Assembly (NCBI RefSeq): GCF_900108115.1
Contig: NZ_FTPU01000003.1
Coordinates: 62,001-126,000, forward strand
Reading direction: 5' to 3'
Length of the DNA: 64,000 nucleotides
Source of the DNA: Epilithonimonas bovis DSM 19482
GTDB lineage: Bacteria; Bacteroidota; Bacteroidia; Flavobacteriales; Weeksellaceae
The position numbers and the translations under genes were made by a program. Positions 16,219 to 25,977 of this stretch are shown piece after piece; the stretch's first letter is position 1; each line of letters begins with the position of its first letter. Below the pieces are notes generated by a model. That model was not told where the DNA came from. It ran no database searches and saw only the letters and a list, made by a program, of their open reading frames with translations.

Positions 16219-17820
16219 ATGATAAAATTTAAACAATTAATAAAATTGCTCCCATTATTATTAATGGGAATAATTATGTTAAATTCTTGTGAGGGGGAGT
16301 TAGACGATTTGGGTTCTCAGTTGGTGGGAGCAAATGGTGCTGATGGCTATGATAAAGCCTTTAGCCTTATCGCTTATAATGTGGATAATAATGATGTCAT
16401 TCGCGCAGACGGTTCTAAGCTGGACAGTGTCAGGATTGGTGCTTTCAGTGAGCCGGTTTTTGGCGGGCAAAAAGTTTCTTATATTACTCAGCTTCGATTA
16501 AATAAATATGACCCGGATTTTGGTAAAAATGCTGTGGTAGATTCTGTAGTACTTACGCTTAAACCAAAATATGAATCGGCAACAGATTCTGTCACCACTA
16601 GTACAAATGAGGATTATATCTATCCGGATGGTAATGTGGCTGCTAAAAAAGTAGTTACCACTTATCCGGTAAGCAAATATGGGAAAGCTAAAATAGGCGG
16701 ACAAAAAGCGCCACTTACTATTAAGGTAAAGGAGGTAACAGACTTTTTGGGAGGTGTATCAGATTCACTTTTCTCCAACAAAGCTGTAGCCGAAGGTACA
16801 CTTTTAGGCAGCAAAGCGTTTAACGGAACTGTCAATTCAGTAAAAATCACCAAAGATTCCGATAACAGCGACCTGATTCCGGAGATTTCTACTTCGTTGA
16901 GGATCAACCTGGATAAAGACTTTTTCCAAAATAAAATTATTGCCAAACAAGGCAATCAGGTTCTTAAGGATGCTGCATCATTCATCAGGTATTTTAGAGG
17001 AATCAGTATTTCTGTGGAAGAAAACGACGGTTACCTATTTTCTATGGCACCTAACAATGCTGCACTTACAATCTATTATAAAAATGATGTAACAGCTACC
17101 GATGGTACTGTGACCAGAACCAGCCAAACCACAGATCTTAGTCTTGGTTCTTCTAATGTACATCTTAGCCAGATTAGTTACAGCCGTCCCGGAGCATATA
17201 CTTCTGCGATGAACAGTGCGGTTAATATCAATAATATTAATAATCCGGTTACTCCTAATAATTATGCCAATAAACTATATCTGCAAGGTATGGGAGGCAG
17301 TGGTATCGGTATAAAAATCCCAGCGAGTACTATTGATGCACTAAGAACGTTATATAAGAATGATAAGATTGCTATTGTTTCTGCCAAGATTCGCCTTTAT
17401 AATGATGCTTCCTGGGATAACAAATACCAGAAACCATCCAGTTTACTCGTTCAGGAAAGTATAAAAGATACAGTAAGATTTCTTCCGGATATGACGACAC
17501 TGGCTTCTGCAGGATACAGCCTGATCAAAACGGCCAATCTCTCAACTGTAGATGCTACTTACGACGTAGGTGTTACGGCAACGATAAAAAATATAGTTGA
17601 GCATAATTATGCTTCTCATGATTTGATTATTAATGTAGGCTCATATCTTAGAAGCAGCAGTACAGGTGCATTGTTAGGCCAAAAATACAATACCAGAGCT
17701 TATAATCCTTACAGAGTTGTCTTACAGGGAATGACCGACACCAGTAAATTTGGTGAAGAAGTAGATGTCAAAACCTACAAGGGTGCTCAATTATTATTAA
17801 TATATACAAAAAAAAAATAA
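16219..17820 (+). CDS. DUF4270 lipoprotein
   Basis: 533 residues with a lipoprotein signal (LLPLLLMGIIMLNSC, C24), then a beta-rich periplasmic/outer-membrane region. LDDLGSQLVG after the lipobox and SVRIGAFSEPVFGG are typical of the Bacteroidota DUF4270 family, whose function is unknown. It lies between the GT5-like gene (20 nt) and glmS (10 nt), almost certainly in one operon with both. Linkage to glmS hints at an envelope or polysaccharide role, which is inference. Confidence 0.85.
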   Translation: MIKFKQLIKLLPLLLMGIIMLNSCEGELDDLGSQLVGANGADGYDKAFSLIAYNVDNNDVIRADGSKLDSVRIGAFSEPVFGGQKVSYITQLRLNKYDPDFGKNAVVDSVVLTLKPKYESATDSVTTSTNEDYIYPDGNVAAKKVVTTYPVSKYGKAKIGGQKAPLTIKVKEVTDFLGGVSDSLFSNKAVAEGTLLGSKAFNGTVNSVKITKDSDNSDLIPEISTSLRINLDKDFFQNKIIAKQGNQVLKDAASFIRYFRGISISVEENDGYLFSMAPNNAALTIYYKNDVTATDGTVTRTSQTTDLSLGSSNVHLSQISYSRPGAYTSAMNSAVNINNINNPVTPNNYANKLYLQGMGGSGIGIKIPASTIDALRTLYKNDKIAIVSAKIRLYNDASWDNKYQKPSSLLVQESIKDTVRFLPDMTTLASAGYSLIKTANLSTVDATYDVGVTATIKNIVEHNYASHDLIINVGSYLRSSSTGALLGQKYNTRAYNPYRVVLQGMTDTSKFGEEVDVKTYKGAQLLLIYTKKK

Positions 17821-17830
17821 ATAACTAGGT

Positions 17831-19684
17831 ATGTGTGGAATTGTTGGATATACAGGTTTTCGTGATGCATATGATGTTGTAATCAATGGTCTTCGCCGCT
17901 TAGAGTACAGAGGTTACGACAGTGCCGGTGTGATTCTGGAAAAAGCAGACGGCGAATTTGAGATAAAAAAAACCAAGGGCAAAGTAGATAATCTGGTTGC
18001 AATCTCCAAGGAACTACATAATACATCCAGGCTGGGGATGGGCCATACAAGATGGGCAACCCACGGCGTCCCAAGTGATAATAATTCTCACCCTCATGTT
18101 TCTAATAACGGAAAAATTGCAATTGTACATAATGGTATCATAGAAAATTATGACACCATCAAAACAATGTTGATTAATAAAGATTACAGCTTTAAGTCCG
18201 AGACAGATACAGAGGTATTGGTAAACCTAATCCAGTATTTTATGGATAAAGAACCATCTTTAACTTTTGCGGATGCTGTAAGGTTTGCCTTGAATGAAGT
18301 GTACGGTGCTTACGCCGTTTCTGTTCTTCACGAAGATTTTCCCGGGCAGATTATTGTTGCGAGATTAGGTTCACCTTTAGCTATTGGCATTGGAGATAAT
18401 GAATATTTTGTAGCCTCTGACGCTTCACCATTTGTAGAATTTACCAAGGAAGCGGTTTATCTGGAGGAAGGGCACATGGCTACCATATCTTTGACTGATG
18501 GCATCGATATCAGAACGATCAAAGAAAATACAAGGATAGAGCCTGTTGTTCAGGAACTGAGATTTAATCTTGAACAGATTGAAAAGGGCGGATTTGAACA
18601 TTTTATGCTCAAAGAAATTTTTGAGCAGCCCAAATCTATTCTTGACACCATGCGTGGAAGATTACTTGTGGATGAAGGTATTATAAAAATGGCCGGAATC
18701 TGGGACCATCTTGAGCGGTTAACCAATGCAGAAAGAATTATCATTATAGCCTGTGGAACTTCCTGGCATGCCGGTCTTATCGGAGAATATTTGATTGAAG
18801 AATTTGCACGCATTCCAGTGGAGGTAGAATATGCATCAGAATTTAGATACAGAAACCCTATAGTAAGTTCCAAAGATATTGTAATTGCAATTTCCCAATC
18901 TGGTGAAACTGCTGATACGATGGCTGCCATCAAGCTGGCTAAAGAAAAAGGGGCATTTGTATATGGTATCTGCAACGTAGTTGACTCCTCAATTGCAAGA
19001 TTTACTGATGCGGGTTCCTACACGCATGCGGGCCCCGAAATTGGTGTAGCATCAACAAAGGCATTTACTGCACAGTTAACTATACTCTCTTTGATTGCTA
19101 TCAAAATTGGTCATCACAACGGTAACTTAGGCAAAGCAGAATTTATGCGCCTTATTACAGAGCTGGATGCTATTCCAAAAAAAGTAGAAGAAGTTCTTAA
19201 TTCTGTAGATAAAACGGTAAAAGAGATCGCAGCAAAATTTGTAGACGCCAATAACTTTCTTTACCTGGGAAGAGGCTACAATTTCCCTGCGGCATTAGAA
19301 GGAGCTTTAAAATTAAAAGAAATTTCTTATATCCATGCAGAAGGTTATCCGGCTGCAGAGATGAAGCATGGCCCTATTGCTTTAATTGATGAAAATATGC
19401 CAATCGTTATCATTGCGCCTAAAATTGGGCATTATGATAAAATTGTAAGCAACGTTCAGGAAATCAAAGCCAGAAAAGGAAAAGTAATAGCTATCGTTAA
19501 CAAAGGCGATACGCAGGTGGCCGCTATGGCAGATTATATTATAGAAATCCCAGAAACGGCTGAGTGTTTTTCTCCAATTTTGGCATCTATACCGTTGCAG
19601 CTATTGGCCTATTACATTGCAGTTGACCGTGGAGCTAACGTAGATCAGCCAAGAAACCTTGCAAAATCCGTAACTGTAGAATAA
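17831..19684 (+). CDS. glmS: glutamine-fructose-6-phosphate aminotransferase (isomerising)
   Basis: 617 residues, full length. Makes glucosamine-6-phosphate for peptidoglycan and LPS. The N-terminal glutaminase has catalytic Cys2 (MCGIVGYTG), GHTRWATHG and HNGIIENY. Two SIS sugar-isomerase domains follow (about 290-430 with ACGTSWHAG and SQSGETADT; 460-600 with LGRGYNFPAALEGALKLKE and EGYPAAEMKHGPIALID), and it ends in LAKSVTVE as GlmS does. Last gene of the operon. I see no glmS ribozyme-like leader in the 10-nt gap. Confidence 0.97.
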   Translation: MCGIVGYTGFRDAYDVVINGLRRLEYRGYDSAGVILEKADGEFEIKKTKGKVDNLVAISKELHNTSRLGMGHTRWATHGVPSDNNSHPHVSNNGKIAIVHNGIIENYDTIKTMLINKDYSFKSETDTEVLVNLIQYFMDKEPSLTFADAVRFALNEVYGAYAVSVLHEDFPGQIIVARLGSPLAIGIGDNEYFVASDASPFVEFTKEAVYLEEGHMATISLTDGIDIRTIKENTRIEPVVQELRFNLEQIEKGGFEHFMLKEIFEQPKSILDTMRGRLLVDEGIIKMAGIWDHLERLTNAERIIIIACGTSWHAGLIGEYLIEEFARIPVEVEYASEFRYRNPIVSSKDIVIAISQSGETADTMAAIKLAKEKGAFVYGICNVVDSSIARFTDAGSYTHAGPEIGVASTKAFTAQLTILSLIAIKIGHHNGNLGKAEFMRLITELDAIPKKVEEVLNSVDKTVKEIAAKFVDANNFLYLGRGYNFPAALEGALKLKEISYIHAEGYPAAEMKHGPIALIDENMPIVIIAPKIGHYDKIVSNVQEIKARKGKVIAIVNKGDTQVAAMADYIIEIPETAECFSPILASIPLQLLAYYIAVDRGANVDQPRNLAKSVTVE

Positions 19685-19789
19685 TTTCTGATACTATGAA
19701 ATATTCTTTAACAAATTACGTTTTACATTAAAAATTGATAATTAGTCATAAAAAAAATTATATATTTACCGCTTAATTTCTTTAAATAG

Positions 19790-21211
19790 ATGAAAAGGAT
19801 ATTACTTATATTTTTATCGGCGTCAGTTGTTATTTCTTGTTCTAAGGGTAGCAAAGGTAGTTCCGGTAAGCCTGGTCTTAAAGGGGAACTTATACCACGT
19901 GGATCTGCGAAATCATTTGTTGCAGAAAGACCTTACGGAATGGTTCCAATACCCGGAGGATCTTTTGTAATGGGGATGGCAGACCAGGATTTTGCAAGCA
20001 CTCCGGAAAAAGCTATGCCAAAAACAGTTACAGTATCTTCCTTCTTCATGGATGAAACTGAGATCACTAATGCTGAGTACAGGCTATTCATTAATGCTGT
20101 AAGAGATTCTATAGCCAGAGGTCTTTTGGCAGAAGCTGCCGGAGAAGGCGGTGGTGAAGAAGGCGGTAATGGCGGATCTATAGGTGATTATACTTACGCA
20201 TCTAAGAAAACAGGCGAAGAAGCAACGCCTTACCAGAAATTTCTCGAATCTCAGGGAGGTAGAGATGGTTATGACGAGTCAAAAAAACTAGACTGGAAAG
20301 TGCCAATCCACTACAATACATCTGCCTATCCTGATGAAAAATATGCAGAAGTTCTTGAGTCGATGTATTTGCCGGCTGATAAAAGAATTAATAACGAAAG
20401 AATCATTGACTGGTCAAAAATTAAATATAATTACCAGTGGGAAGATGTTCTCTCGGCGGTTAAAGATAAAAACAGAGGAGCTAATTATCTGAAGAAAGAA
20501 AGTATTGCTGTATATCCCGATACTACAGTATGGATTAAAGACTTTAATTACGCTTATAACGAGCCACTTTTTGATCAGTATTTCTGGCACAACGCCTATA
20601 AGGAATATCCTGTAGTTGGAGTTACCTGGGATCAGGCAAGAGCTTTTTGTGATTTCAAAACTAAAATGAAGACCGACTATAATAACAGTCTTAAGAAGAA
20701 AAAACAAAAAGCCATGAGATTCCGTCTTCCTACAGAAGCAGAGTGGGAATATGCGGCAAAAGGAGGTATCCAGAATGCAACTTATCCTTGGGGTGGTCCT
20801 TATTTGCTGGATGACAGAGGATGTTATCTGGCAAACTTCAAGCCGAAAAGAGGAACATATATTGAAGATGAGAAAAAAGGGAACTACACTTATACAGCAC
20901 CTGTTAAAAAATTCCCTAAAAACGGTTATGGCTTATATGATATGGCCGGAAACGTTGCAGAATGGACAGAATCTCCTTACAATAACTCCACGTACGAGTT
21001 CTCATCAACTCTAAACCCTTATCTGTCAAATCAGGCTTACCGTGAGGTTAAGAAAACGGTTCGTGGCGGATCCTGGAAAGATGTTGGTTATCTATTGATG
21101 ACCGGATACAGAGACTGGGAGAGAAAAGATTCGGCCAGAAGTTATATCGGATTCAGAACCATCCAGGATATACCGGCTGGTGCGGGGAAATTTGCCAGAA
21201 AAACTAAATAA
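19790..21211 (+). CDS. gldK: T9SS ring lipoprotein GldK
   Basis: 473 residues. Lipoprotein signal with lipobox VVISC (C17). The core is a formylglycine-generating-enzyme/sulfatase-modifying-factor fold (GSFVMGMADQDF, RLPTEAEWEYAAKGG, GYGLYDMAGNVAEWTESP, VRGGSWKD, YIGFRTI) used structurally in the GldK-GldN ring under the outer membrane. A Gly/Glu-rich insert (about 115-130) looks like a flexible loop. First gene of gldKLMN; only a weak -7-like TATATTTA (19761-19768) precedes it. Confidence 0.96.
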   Translation: MKRILLIFLSASVVISCSKGSKGSSGKPGLKGELIPRGSAKSFVAERPYGMVPIPGGSFVMGMADQDFASTPEKAMPKTVTVSSFFMDETEITNAEYRLFINAVRDSIARGLLAEAAGEGGGEEGGNGGSIGDYTYASKKTGEEATPYQKFLESQGGRDGYDESKKLDWKVPIHYNTSAYPDEKYAEVLESMYLPADKRINNERIIDWSKIKYNYQWEDVLSAVKDKNRGANYLKKESIAVYPDTTVWIKDFNYAYNEPLFDQYFWHNAYKEYPVVGVTWDQARAFCDFKTKMKTDYNNSLKKKKQKAMRFRLPTEAEWEYAAKGGIQNATYPWGGPYLLDDRGCYLANFKPKRGTYIEDEKKGNYTYTAPVKKFPKNGYGLYDMAGNVAEWTESPYNNSTYEFSSTLNPYLSNQAYREVKKTVRGGSWKDVGYLLMTGYRDWERKDSARSYIGFRTIQDIPAGAGKFARKTK

Positions 21212-21255
21212 CTTATTTAAAATTACCTAACTATTACTAACTAAAATTCAAAAAA

Positions 21256-21936
21256 ATGTTTAAAAATAAAGAATCGATCACAAATTTTATCTATTCGTTT
21301 GGTGCTGCTATTGTAATCTTGGGAGCTTTATTTAAAATGACACACTGGCATGTTGGACCTATCACCGGTAACGTAGCATTGGCGGCTGGTTTGATTACTG
21401 AAGCCTTAATTTTCTTATTTTTTGCATTCGATCCACCCGCAAGTGAGGAGCATTATGCATGGGAAAATGTTTATCCGGAATTATTGGACGAGACTGCTGA
21501 AAGACAGCCAAGAAAAGTGGTTAACAAAGTGGTAGAAAACAAAGAACTTGAATTATCCCTTTCTGATAAATTAGATAAAATGTTGGCGGATGCCAAATTA
21601 GACGTTAGCCTTTTTGAAAGATTAAGAGGTGGGATTGATAAGTTTTCTGCTTCTGTAGATCAAATCAACCAAACTGTGGATGTTTCCGCTTCCACACATA
21701 AATATAATGAGCAGATGAATCTCGCTGCATCGCATTTAGAAAGTATGAATGCACTTTATGCATTGCAGTTGGAGCATGGTCAGAAACAATCTGAATTCAG
21801 CAAAAAATATGTTGAAGATATTCAGAAGTCTGCAGCTCAGTCAGAAAAATTTAATGAAGAATTGCAAGGTTTAACATCTAATCTTAACAATCTAAACAGA
21901 GTTTATGGTGGTATGCTTAGTGCAATGAAGTCTTAA
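21256..21936 (+). CDS. gldL: T9SS/gliding motor protein GldL
   Basis: 226 residues. Two membrane helices near the N-terminus (FIYSFGAAIVILGALFKM and GNVALAAGLITEALIFLFFAF), then a cytoplasmic helical tail with coiled-coil character (about 95-226). The helices carry the conserved motor residues of the family, including a glutamate in TEALIF and charged/aromatic residues in KMTHWH. With GldM it forms the proton-powered rotary motor. It follows gldK by 44 nt and precedes gldM by 47 nt. Confidence 0.95.
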   Translation: MFKNKESITNFIYSFGAAIVILGALFKMTHWHVGPITGNVALAAGLITEALIFLFFAFDPPASEEHYAWENVYPELLDETAERQPRKVVNKVVENKELELSLSDKLDKMLADAKLDVSLFERLRGGIDKFSASVDQINQTVDVSASTHKYNEQMNLAASHLESMNALYALQLEHGQKQSEFSKKYVEDIQKSAAQSEKFNEELQGLTSNLNNLNRVYGGMLSAMKS

Positions 21937-21983
21937 TCACTATCATTTTAATTTATTGTATAATTTAAATTTATTTTATTAAA

Positions 21984-23552
21984 ATGGCAGGAGGAAAACA
22001 GACACCACGTCAGAAGATGATCAACCTGATGTATCTGGTTTTCATTGCGATGTTAGCAATGCAAATCGACCAGGAAATCATCAGATCATATAAAGATACC
22101 AATCAGTCTTTGACTGATACAAGACTTACAGTTCAGGATAAAAACGATAAGATCTTCAAAAAGACATTAGAAGCTAAAGCTGCTTCTTCTCCGGAAACTT
22201 ATGGGCCACTTTTGGACCAATACAGAAATCTGGAAGGTAAAACCAATGATTTGGTTAATTATATAGAGGATATCAAAACCAAAATGAGTACAGAAGCGGA
22301 ATATAATTCCAGCTTGCCTGTGGAAGAGAGTTTTACAGCTCTTAACAATACAGAGCCTGCAACTTCTAACTTTTTCAATGATGGTGATGAGAAGAATCCA
22401 TCTAAAACTGCAACAGATCTACAGGCAAAGATTGATGCATTAAGAACCTTCATTGTTTCTTCTTTTGGCTCTAATCCGCAGTTGAAGGATGTAGCTACAA
22501 GAGCGCAAAAAACACTTTTGTCTAATTTTCCAAAAGGTGACAAAAGAGCTTCTAAAGGTTGGGTTCAGTATAAATTTTATAACCAGCCGTTGGTTGCTGC
22601 ACTATCTAATTTGGAGGTAATCCAGTCAGAAGCCAGAAATTTACAGTCAGATGCTATAACTTCTATGCTTCAGGAGAAAGTAGATGCAGATATCAAATTT
22701 GATGCTTACGAAGCTTTGGTTTCAGGTCCAAGTTCAGTAATGAAAGGTGAGCCTGCACAGATCAAAGTTGCTATCGGTACTTTTGCAAGCTCGGTCCCGG
22801 GGCTTAGCATTACTGGTGCTAACGTTGTTAACGGACAGGGGATTATTACACCTAATACAAGTACTCCAGGCGAGCAGAAATTTGGTGGTGAGATTTCATT
22901 CACTGATAAAAACGGCAAAGTTGTAAAATTGCCTTATGCACATACGTTGACAGTTGTGTCAGGGGCTGAGGCGCTTAAAGAACAAAGTGGTGCATTGTTA
23001 TCAGCTGATAAAATGAACGTTTTATACCGTGGCTTGGCGAATCCAATTTCAGGATCTATTCTTGGTGCCGATTTGGCTGCGACTACACTATCTGCTTCCA
23101 GTGGATCTGTAAGTGGTAGCAAAGGTAAGTGGATGGTAACGCCGGGTGGTGGAAGCACTGTGAAATTAACAATCTCAGGAAAATCACCAAGTGGAAAAGT
23201 AATTTCTCAGGCGTTTGATTTTAGAATTAAAAATATTCCTCCACCAAAAGGTGAGATTAGAGGATCCAGTTATGTACCAATGCCATTGTCTTCTATTGCA
23301 AACCAAACGGTAACTGCAACACTTAAGGATTTTGATTTCCCTGTAAGCTTCAATGTGGTAAGCTTCAAAGTCAAAGTTCCTGGTAAGGCTGTTTTATCGG
23401 TTAACGGTAACTCTTTGAGACCGGCTGAATCTTTGATCAAAGGTCTTAGAAGTGGTGATGTTGTCACAGTGTTTGATATCCAGGCTTCTGCTAGTGGTTT
23501 AAGCGGTGTGGTACTTCCTAATATTGGCAATGTTGTAATAAATGTGCTTTAA
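21984..23552 (+). CDS. gldM: T9SS/gliding motor protein GldM
   Basis: 522 residues, the usual length. A single N-terminal membrane helix (MINLMYLVFIAMLAMQ) that sits in the GldL ring, then a long periplasmic part of four domains. The first is helical (about 35-225); the following beta domains (about 230-522, with PYAHTLTV and PPPKGEIRGSSY) transmit motion to the outer-membrane ring. Third gene of the cluster. Confidence 0.95.
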   Translation: MAGGKQTPRQKMINLMYLVFIAMLAMQIDQEIIRSYKDTNQSLTDTRLTVQDKNDKIFKKTLEAKAASSPETYGPLLDQYRNLEGKTNDLVNYIEDIKTKMSTEAEYNSSLPVEESFTALNNTEPATSNFFNDGDEKNPSKTATDLQAKIDALRTFIVSSFGSNPQLKDVATRAQKTLLSNFPKGDKRASKGWVQYKFYNQPLVAALSNLEVIQSEARNLQSDAITSMLQEKVDADIKFDAYEALVSGPSSVMKGEPAQIKVAIGTFASSVPGLSITGANVVNGQGIITPNTSTPGEQKFGGEISFTDKNGKVVKLPYAHTLTVVSGAEALKEQSGALLSADKMNVLYRGLANPISGSILGADLAATTLSASSGSVSGSKGKWMVTPGGGSTVKLTISGKSPSGKVISQAFDFRIKNIPPPKGEIRGSSYVPMPLSSIANQTVTATLKDFDFPVSFNVVSFKVKVPGKAVLSVNGNSLRPAESLIKGLRSGDVVTVFDIQASASGLSGVVLPNIGNVVINVL

Positions 23553-23594
23553 TTACGTTTAAATATTTAGATTGATTTACATTCTACAGATAAT

Positions 23595-24809
23595 ATGAAA
23601 AAGATTTTATATACCTTAATTTGTCTTTCTTCAACATTAACTTTTGCTCAAAACAGCATTCTCAATTCTAAGTCGCCGCAGACTTACAGAGAAGAGAGAG
23701 AGGTTAAAAAAGACAGTATTTCACCTCTTAAATATGGATTTATCGAGGATAAAGACATACTAAGAAGTATGGTTGTGTGGGAGATTATTGATATGAATGA
23801 TAAGATCAATCAGCCTTTTTATCATAACAATGATGGTCTTGTTGCTCAGAACAAATCCCTTTACCAAGTACTTTTGGATGCCGTAAATACAGGTAAGATT
23901 TCAGAAGTTTACTCTGGGGATGATTTCACAACCAGACTTACCCCGGAAGGTATTTCCGCATCGACTTCGTCTGTGCAGGTTTCTGATTATTTTTCCGAAG
24001 TTCTGAACCAAAACAGACTGGAAGATGCTCAGGCTAATAAACTTTTGCCTTATTTCAAAAGTCTAAAAGGGACAGGTAATGAGCCAGTTAATTCACTTTT
24101 TGCGAAGTATGGTTCCCGTCTGGAAGATGTTATGGGTTATAGTGGGTCAGGAGCACCATCAGGTGGTGAAGAAACTGTAACAACCGGAAAAGGTAAAAAC
24201 AAAAAAACAGTTAATAAAAGTGCTGCACCATCGGTTGATCCGGGGGCAGTTCTTGTGAAACTGGATGGTGTTTGGTACAAAATCAACCAAAATGATATCG
24301 CTGTTAACGTAGATAAGATTGTTACTAATTCTGAAAAGGTAAAAGCAATCAAATTAATGGGAATGTGGTATATAGATAAAAGAGATGCTCAATTGCGTTA
24401 CAGATTGCTAGGAATTGCCGCTATGGGTGAAGATCCTAACGCTGCAGCGCTTAAGGCATCTCAGATGCAGGCTCTGGCAGAATCAGGACAGCCGGTAGAT
24501 CCTGCGTCTATGAATCAGAGTAGTGATCTTATCGATCTTTTCTGGATCTATTATCCAGATGCAAGACAGGTTTTATCAAGTAATTATATCTTTAATGCTA
24601 AGAATTCAACCTCTGATATTACTTTTGATGATGTCCTTAATGCCCGTAGATTTTCTTCTGTTATCTACAAAACCGATAACGGAATGGGAAGAGGTGGAAG
24701 CGGCGTTATCGATGAATATATCCCTAATGATGCAGAAGGACAATTAGAAGAAAGTGACAGAATCAAGGCACAAATTCTACAAATGGAAAATGATATGTGG
24801 AATTACTAA
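23595..24809 (+). CDS. gldN: T9SS ring protein GldN
   Basis: 404 residues with a cleavable signal peptide (ending SSTLTFAQ). Partner of GldK in the periplasmic ring. Family features: ILRSMVVWEIIDMNDKIN near residue 55, and LRYRLLGIAAMGED and LIDLFWIYYPDARQVL in the C-terminal half. There is a Lys/Gly-rich insertion (about 190-212, GKGKNKKTVNKS) that looks like a surface loop and makes the protein longer than I would expect. Last gldKLMN gene, followed by a strong terminator. Confidence 0.93.
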   Translation: MKKILYTLICLSSTLTFAQNSILNSKSPQTYREEREVKKDSISPLKYGFIEDKDILRSMVVWEIIDMNDKINQPFYHNNDGLVAQNKSLYQVLLDAVNTGKISEVYSGDDFTTRLTPEGISASTSSVQVSDYFSEVLNQNRLEDAQANKLLPYFKSLKGTGNEPVNSLFAKYGSRLEDVMGYSGSGAPSGGEETVTTGKGKNKKTVNKSAAPSVDPGAVLVKLDGVWYKINQNDIAVNVDKIVTNSEKVKAIKLMGMWYIDKRDAQLRYRLLGIAAMGEDPNAAALKASQMQALAESGQPVDPASMNQSSDLIDLFWIYYPDARQVLSSNYIFNAKNSTSDITFDDVLNARRFSSVIYKTDNGMGRGGSGVIDEYIPNDAEGQLEESDRIKAQILQMENDMWNY

Positions 24810-24831
24810 TATTTCTCATAGCCCAAATAAA

Positions 24832-24861
24832 AAAACCTGAGTATCTTTACTCAGGTTTTTT
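24832..24861 (+). terminator. terminator of gldKLMN
   Basis: Perfect 12-bp stem AAAACCTGAGTA/TACTCAGGTTTT (24832-24843, 24848-24859), loop TCTT, T-run. The T-run ends 1-4 nt before the ATG of the next gene. Confidence 0.9.
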
Positions 24862-24865
24862 GTTT

Positions 24866-25906
24866 ATGGAAACAGTAGAGTATATTATCGCAGGCGCTGG
24901 CTATGCTGGCGTTTTTATGGCGCATCAGCTAATTAAAGAAAATAAAACATTTAAGATTTTTTACGATGGCATCGAATCAGCATCTCAAATTTCTGCAGGT
25001 GTGTGTAATCCGGTGATTCTAAAGAGGTTTAACACCTTTTGGAAGTCTAAAGAGCAGGTCACCTATCTTCATGAGGTTTTTTCGGAGATCCAAAGCTATA
25101 CAGGTACAAATTATTTAGTCAGAGAGAATGTTGTCAGGATTTTTCATAATGATGAAGAAAAGAAACAGTGGCTCAAGCGATCACAAAATGAAGATCTGAA
25201 GGATTATTTAAATCCTGATTTTATTAAACTGGGATGTGTTGAGAATGCTAATGGTGCTGGATTGGTGAATCATTCTTGCCGGATAAATGTTGGCCGTTTT
25301 TTTACAGATATGCTTAACTACCTTCGTGAGCATCATTATATGGTTGAAGAAAAATTGGACTATCAGAGTATTGATCTGATAAATAACCAATATAAAAATT
25401 TATTTTTTTCAAAGATTATTTTTTGTGAAGGTATCGCTTCCAATGACAATCCGTTTTTTAATACAATTCCCGTTCAGCCCAACAAGGGGCATTGTTTACG
25501 AATAAAACTGGCCGGGGAAGTAGATCCGTTTACGATTAAGAAAAAACATTTTCTTTTTGATCTCGCAGGCACTGATTACTATTATGGTGGCACCTATGAC
25601 CGTTTCGATAAATCTTCCGATATTAACAGCGATTCTGTAGATGAGCTCCGTTCCGGTCTTCAGGAGATTTATAAGGGTCATTTTGTATTGCAGGAGGTGA
25701 AAACTGCTTTCCGAGCTACGGTAGCCGACAGAAGGCCAATTCTTGGCAGTCACAGGCAATATAAAAATTTATTTATTTTCAATGGATTGGGTGCCAGAGG
25801 CGTTTATAACGGTAGTTATTTTTCCAAAGTGCTCTTCGATTATTTAGAAAAAGATGGAGAACTCGATCCGGAAATTGATGTCAAAAGATTTTATAATGAT
25901 AATTAG
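24866..25906 (+). CDS. FAD-dependent oxidoreductase (DAO family)
   Basis: 346 residues from this ATG. An earlier in-frame ATG at 24797 overlaps gldN and lies before the terminator, so it is rejected. The N-terminal dinucleotide-binding motif is YIIAGAGYAGVFMA; the DAO-type C-terminal signature is FRATVADRRPILGSH with FNGLGARGVYNGSYFSKVL. Substrate is unknown; glycine/D-amino-acid-oxidase-like enzymes are the nearest class. The start codon sits directly after the gldN terminator, so either a promoter lies inside the gldN 3' end or it depends on read-through. Confidence 0.85.
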   Translation: METVEYIIAGAGYAGVFMAHQLIKENKTFKIFYDGIESASQISAGVCNPVILKRFNTFWKSKEQVTYLHEVFSEIQSYTGTNYLVRENVVRIFHNDEEKKQWLKRSQNEDLKDYLNPDFIKLGCVENANGAGLVNHSCRINVGRFFTDMLNYLREHHYMVEEKLDYQSIDLINNQYKNLFFSKIIFCEGIASNDNPFFNTIPVQPNKGHCLRIKLAGEVDPFTIKKKHFLFDLAGTDYYYGGTYDRFDKSSDINSDSVDELRSGLQEIYKGHFVLQEVKTAFRATVADRRPILGSHRQYKNLFIFNGLGARGVYNGSYFSKVLFDYLEKDGELDPEIDVKRFYNDN

Positions 25907-25926
25907 TTAAATTTAAATTATACTAA

Positions 25927-25958
25927 TTTGGTCAGATATCAATGAATCGCTAAATTTG
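25927..25958 (+). promoter_or_regulatory. promoter of cys genes
   Basis: TTTG (25927-25930), 20-nt spacer, TAAATTTG (25951-25958). Transcription should start about 12 nt before the cysH ATG. Confidence 0.7.
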
Positions 25959-25977
25959 TCTTGGATTACATTGAGTG

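Noticed and set aside
17821-17830. glmS ribozyme before glmS
   Set aside because: Only 10 nt separate DUF4270 and glmS; there is no room for the ribozyme.
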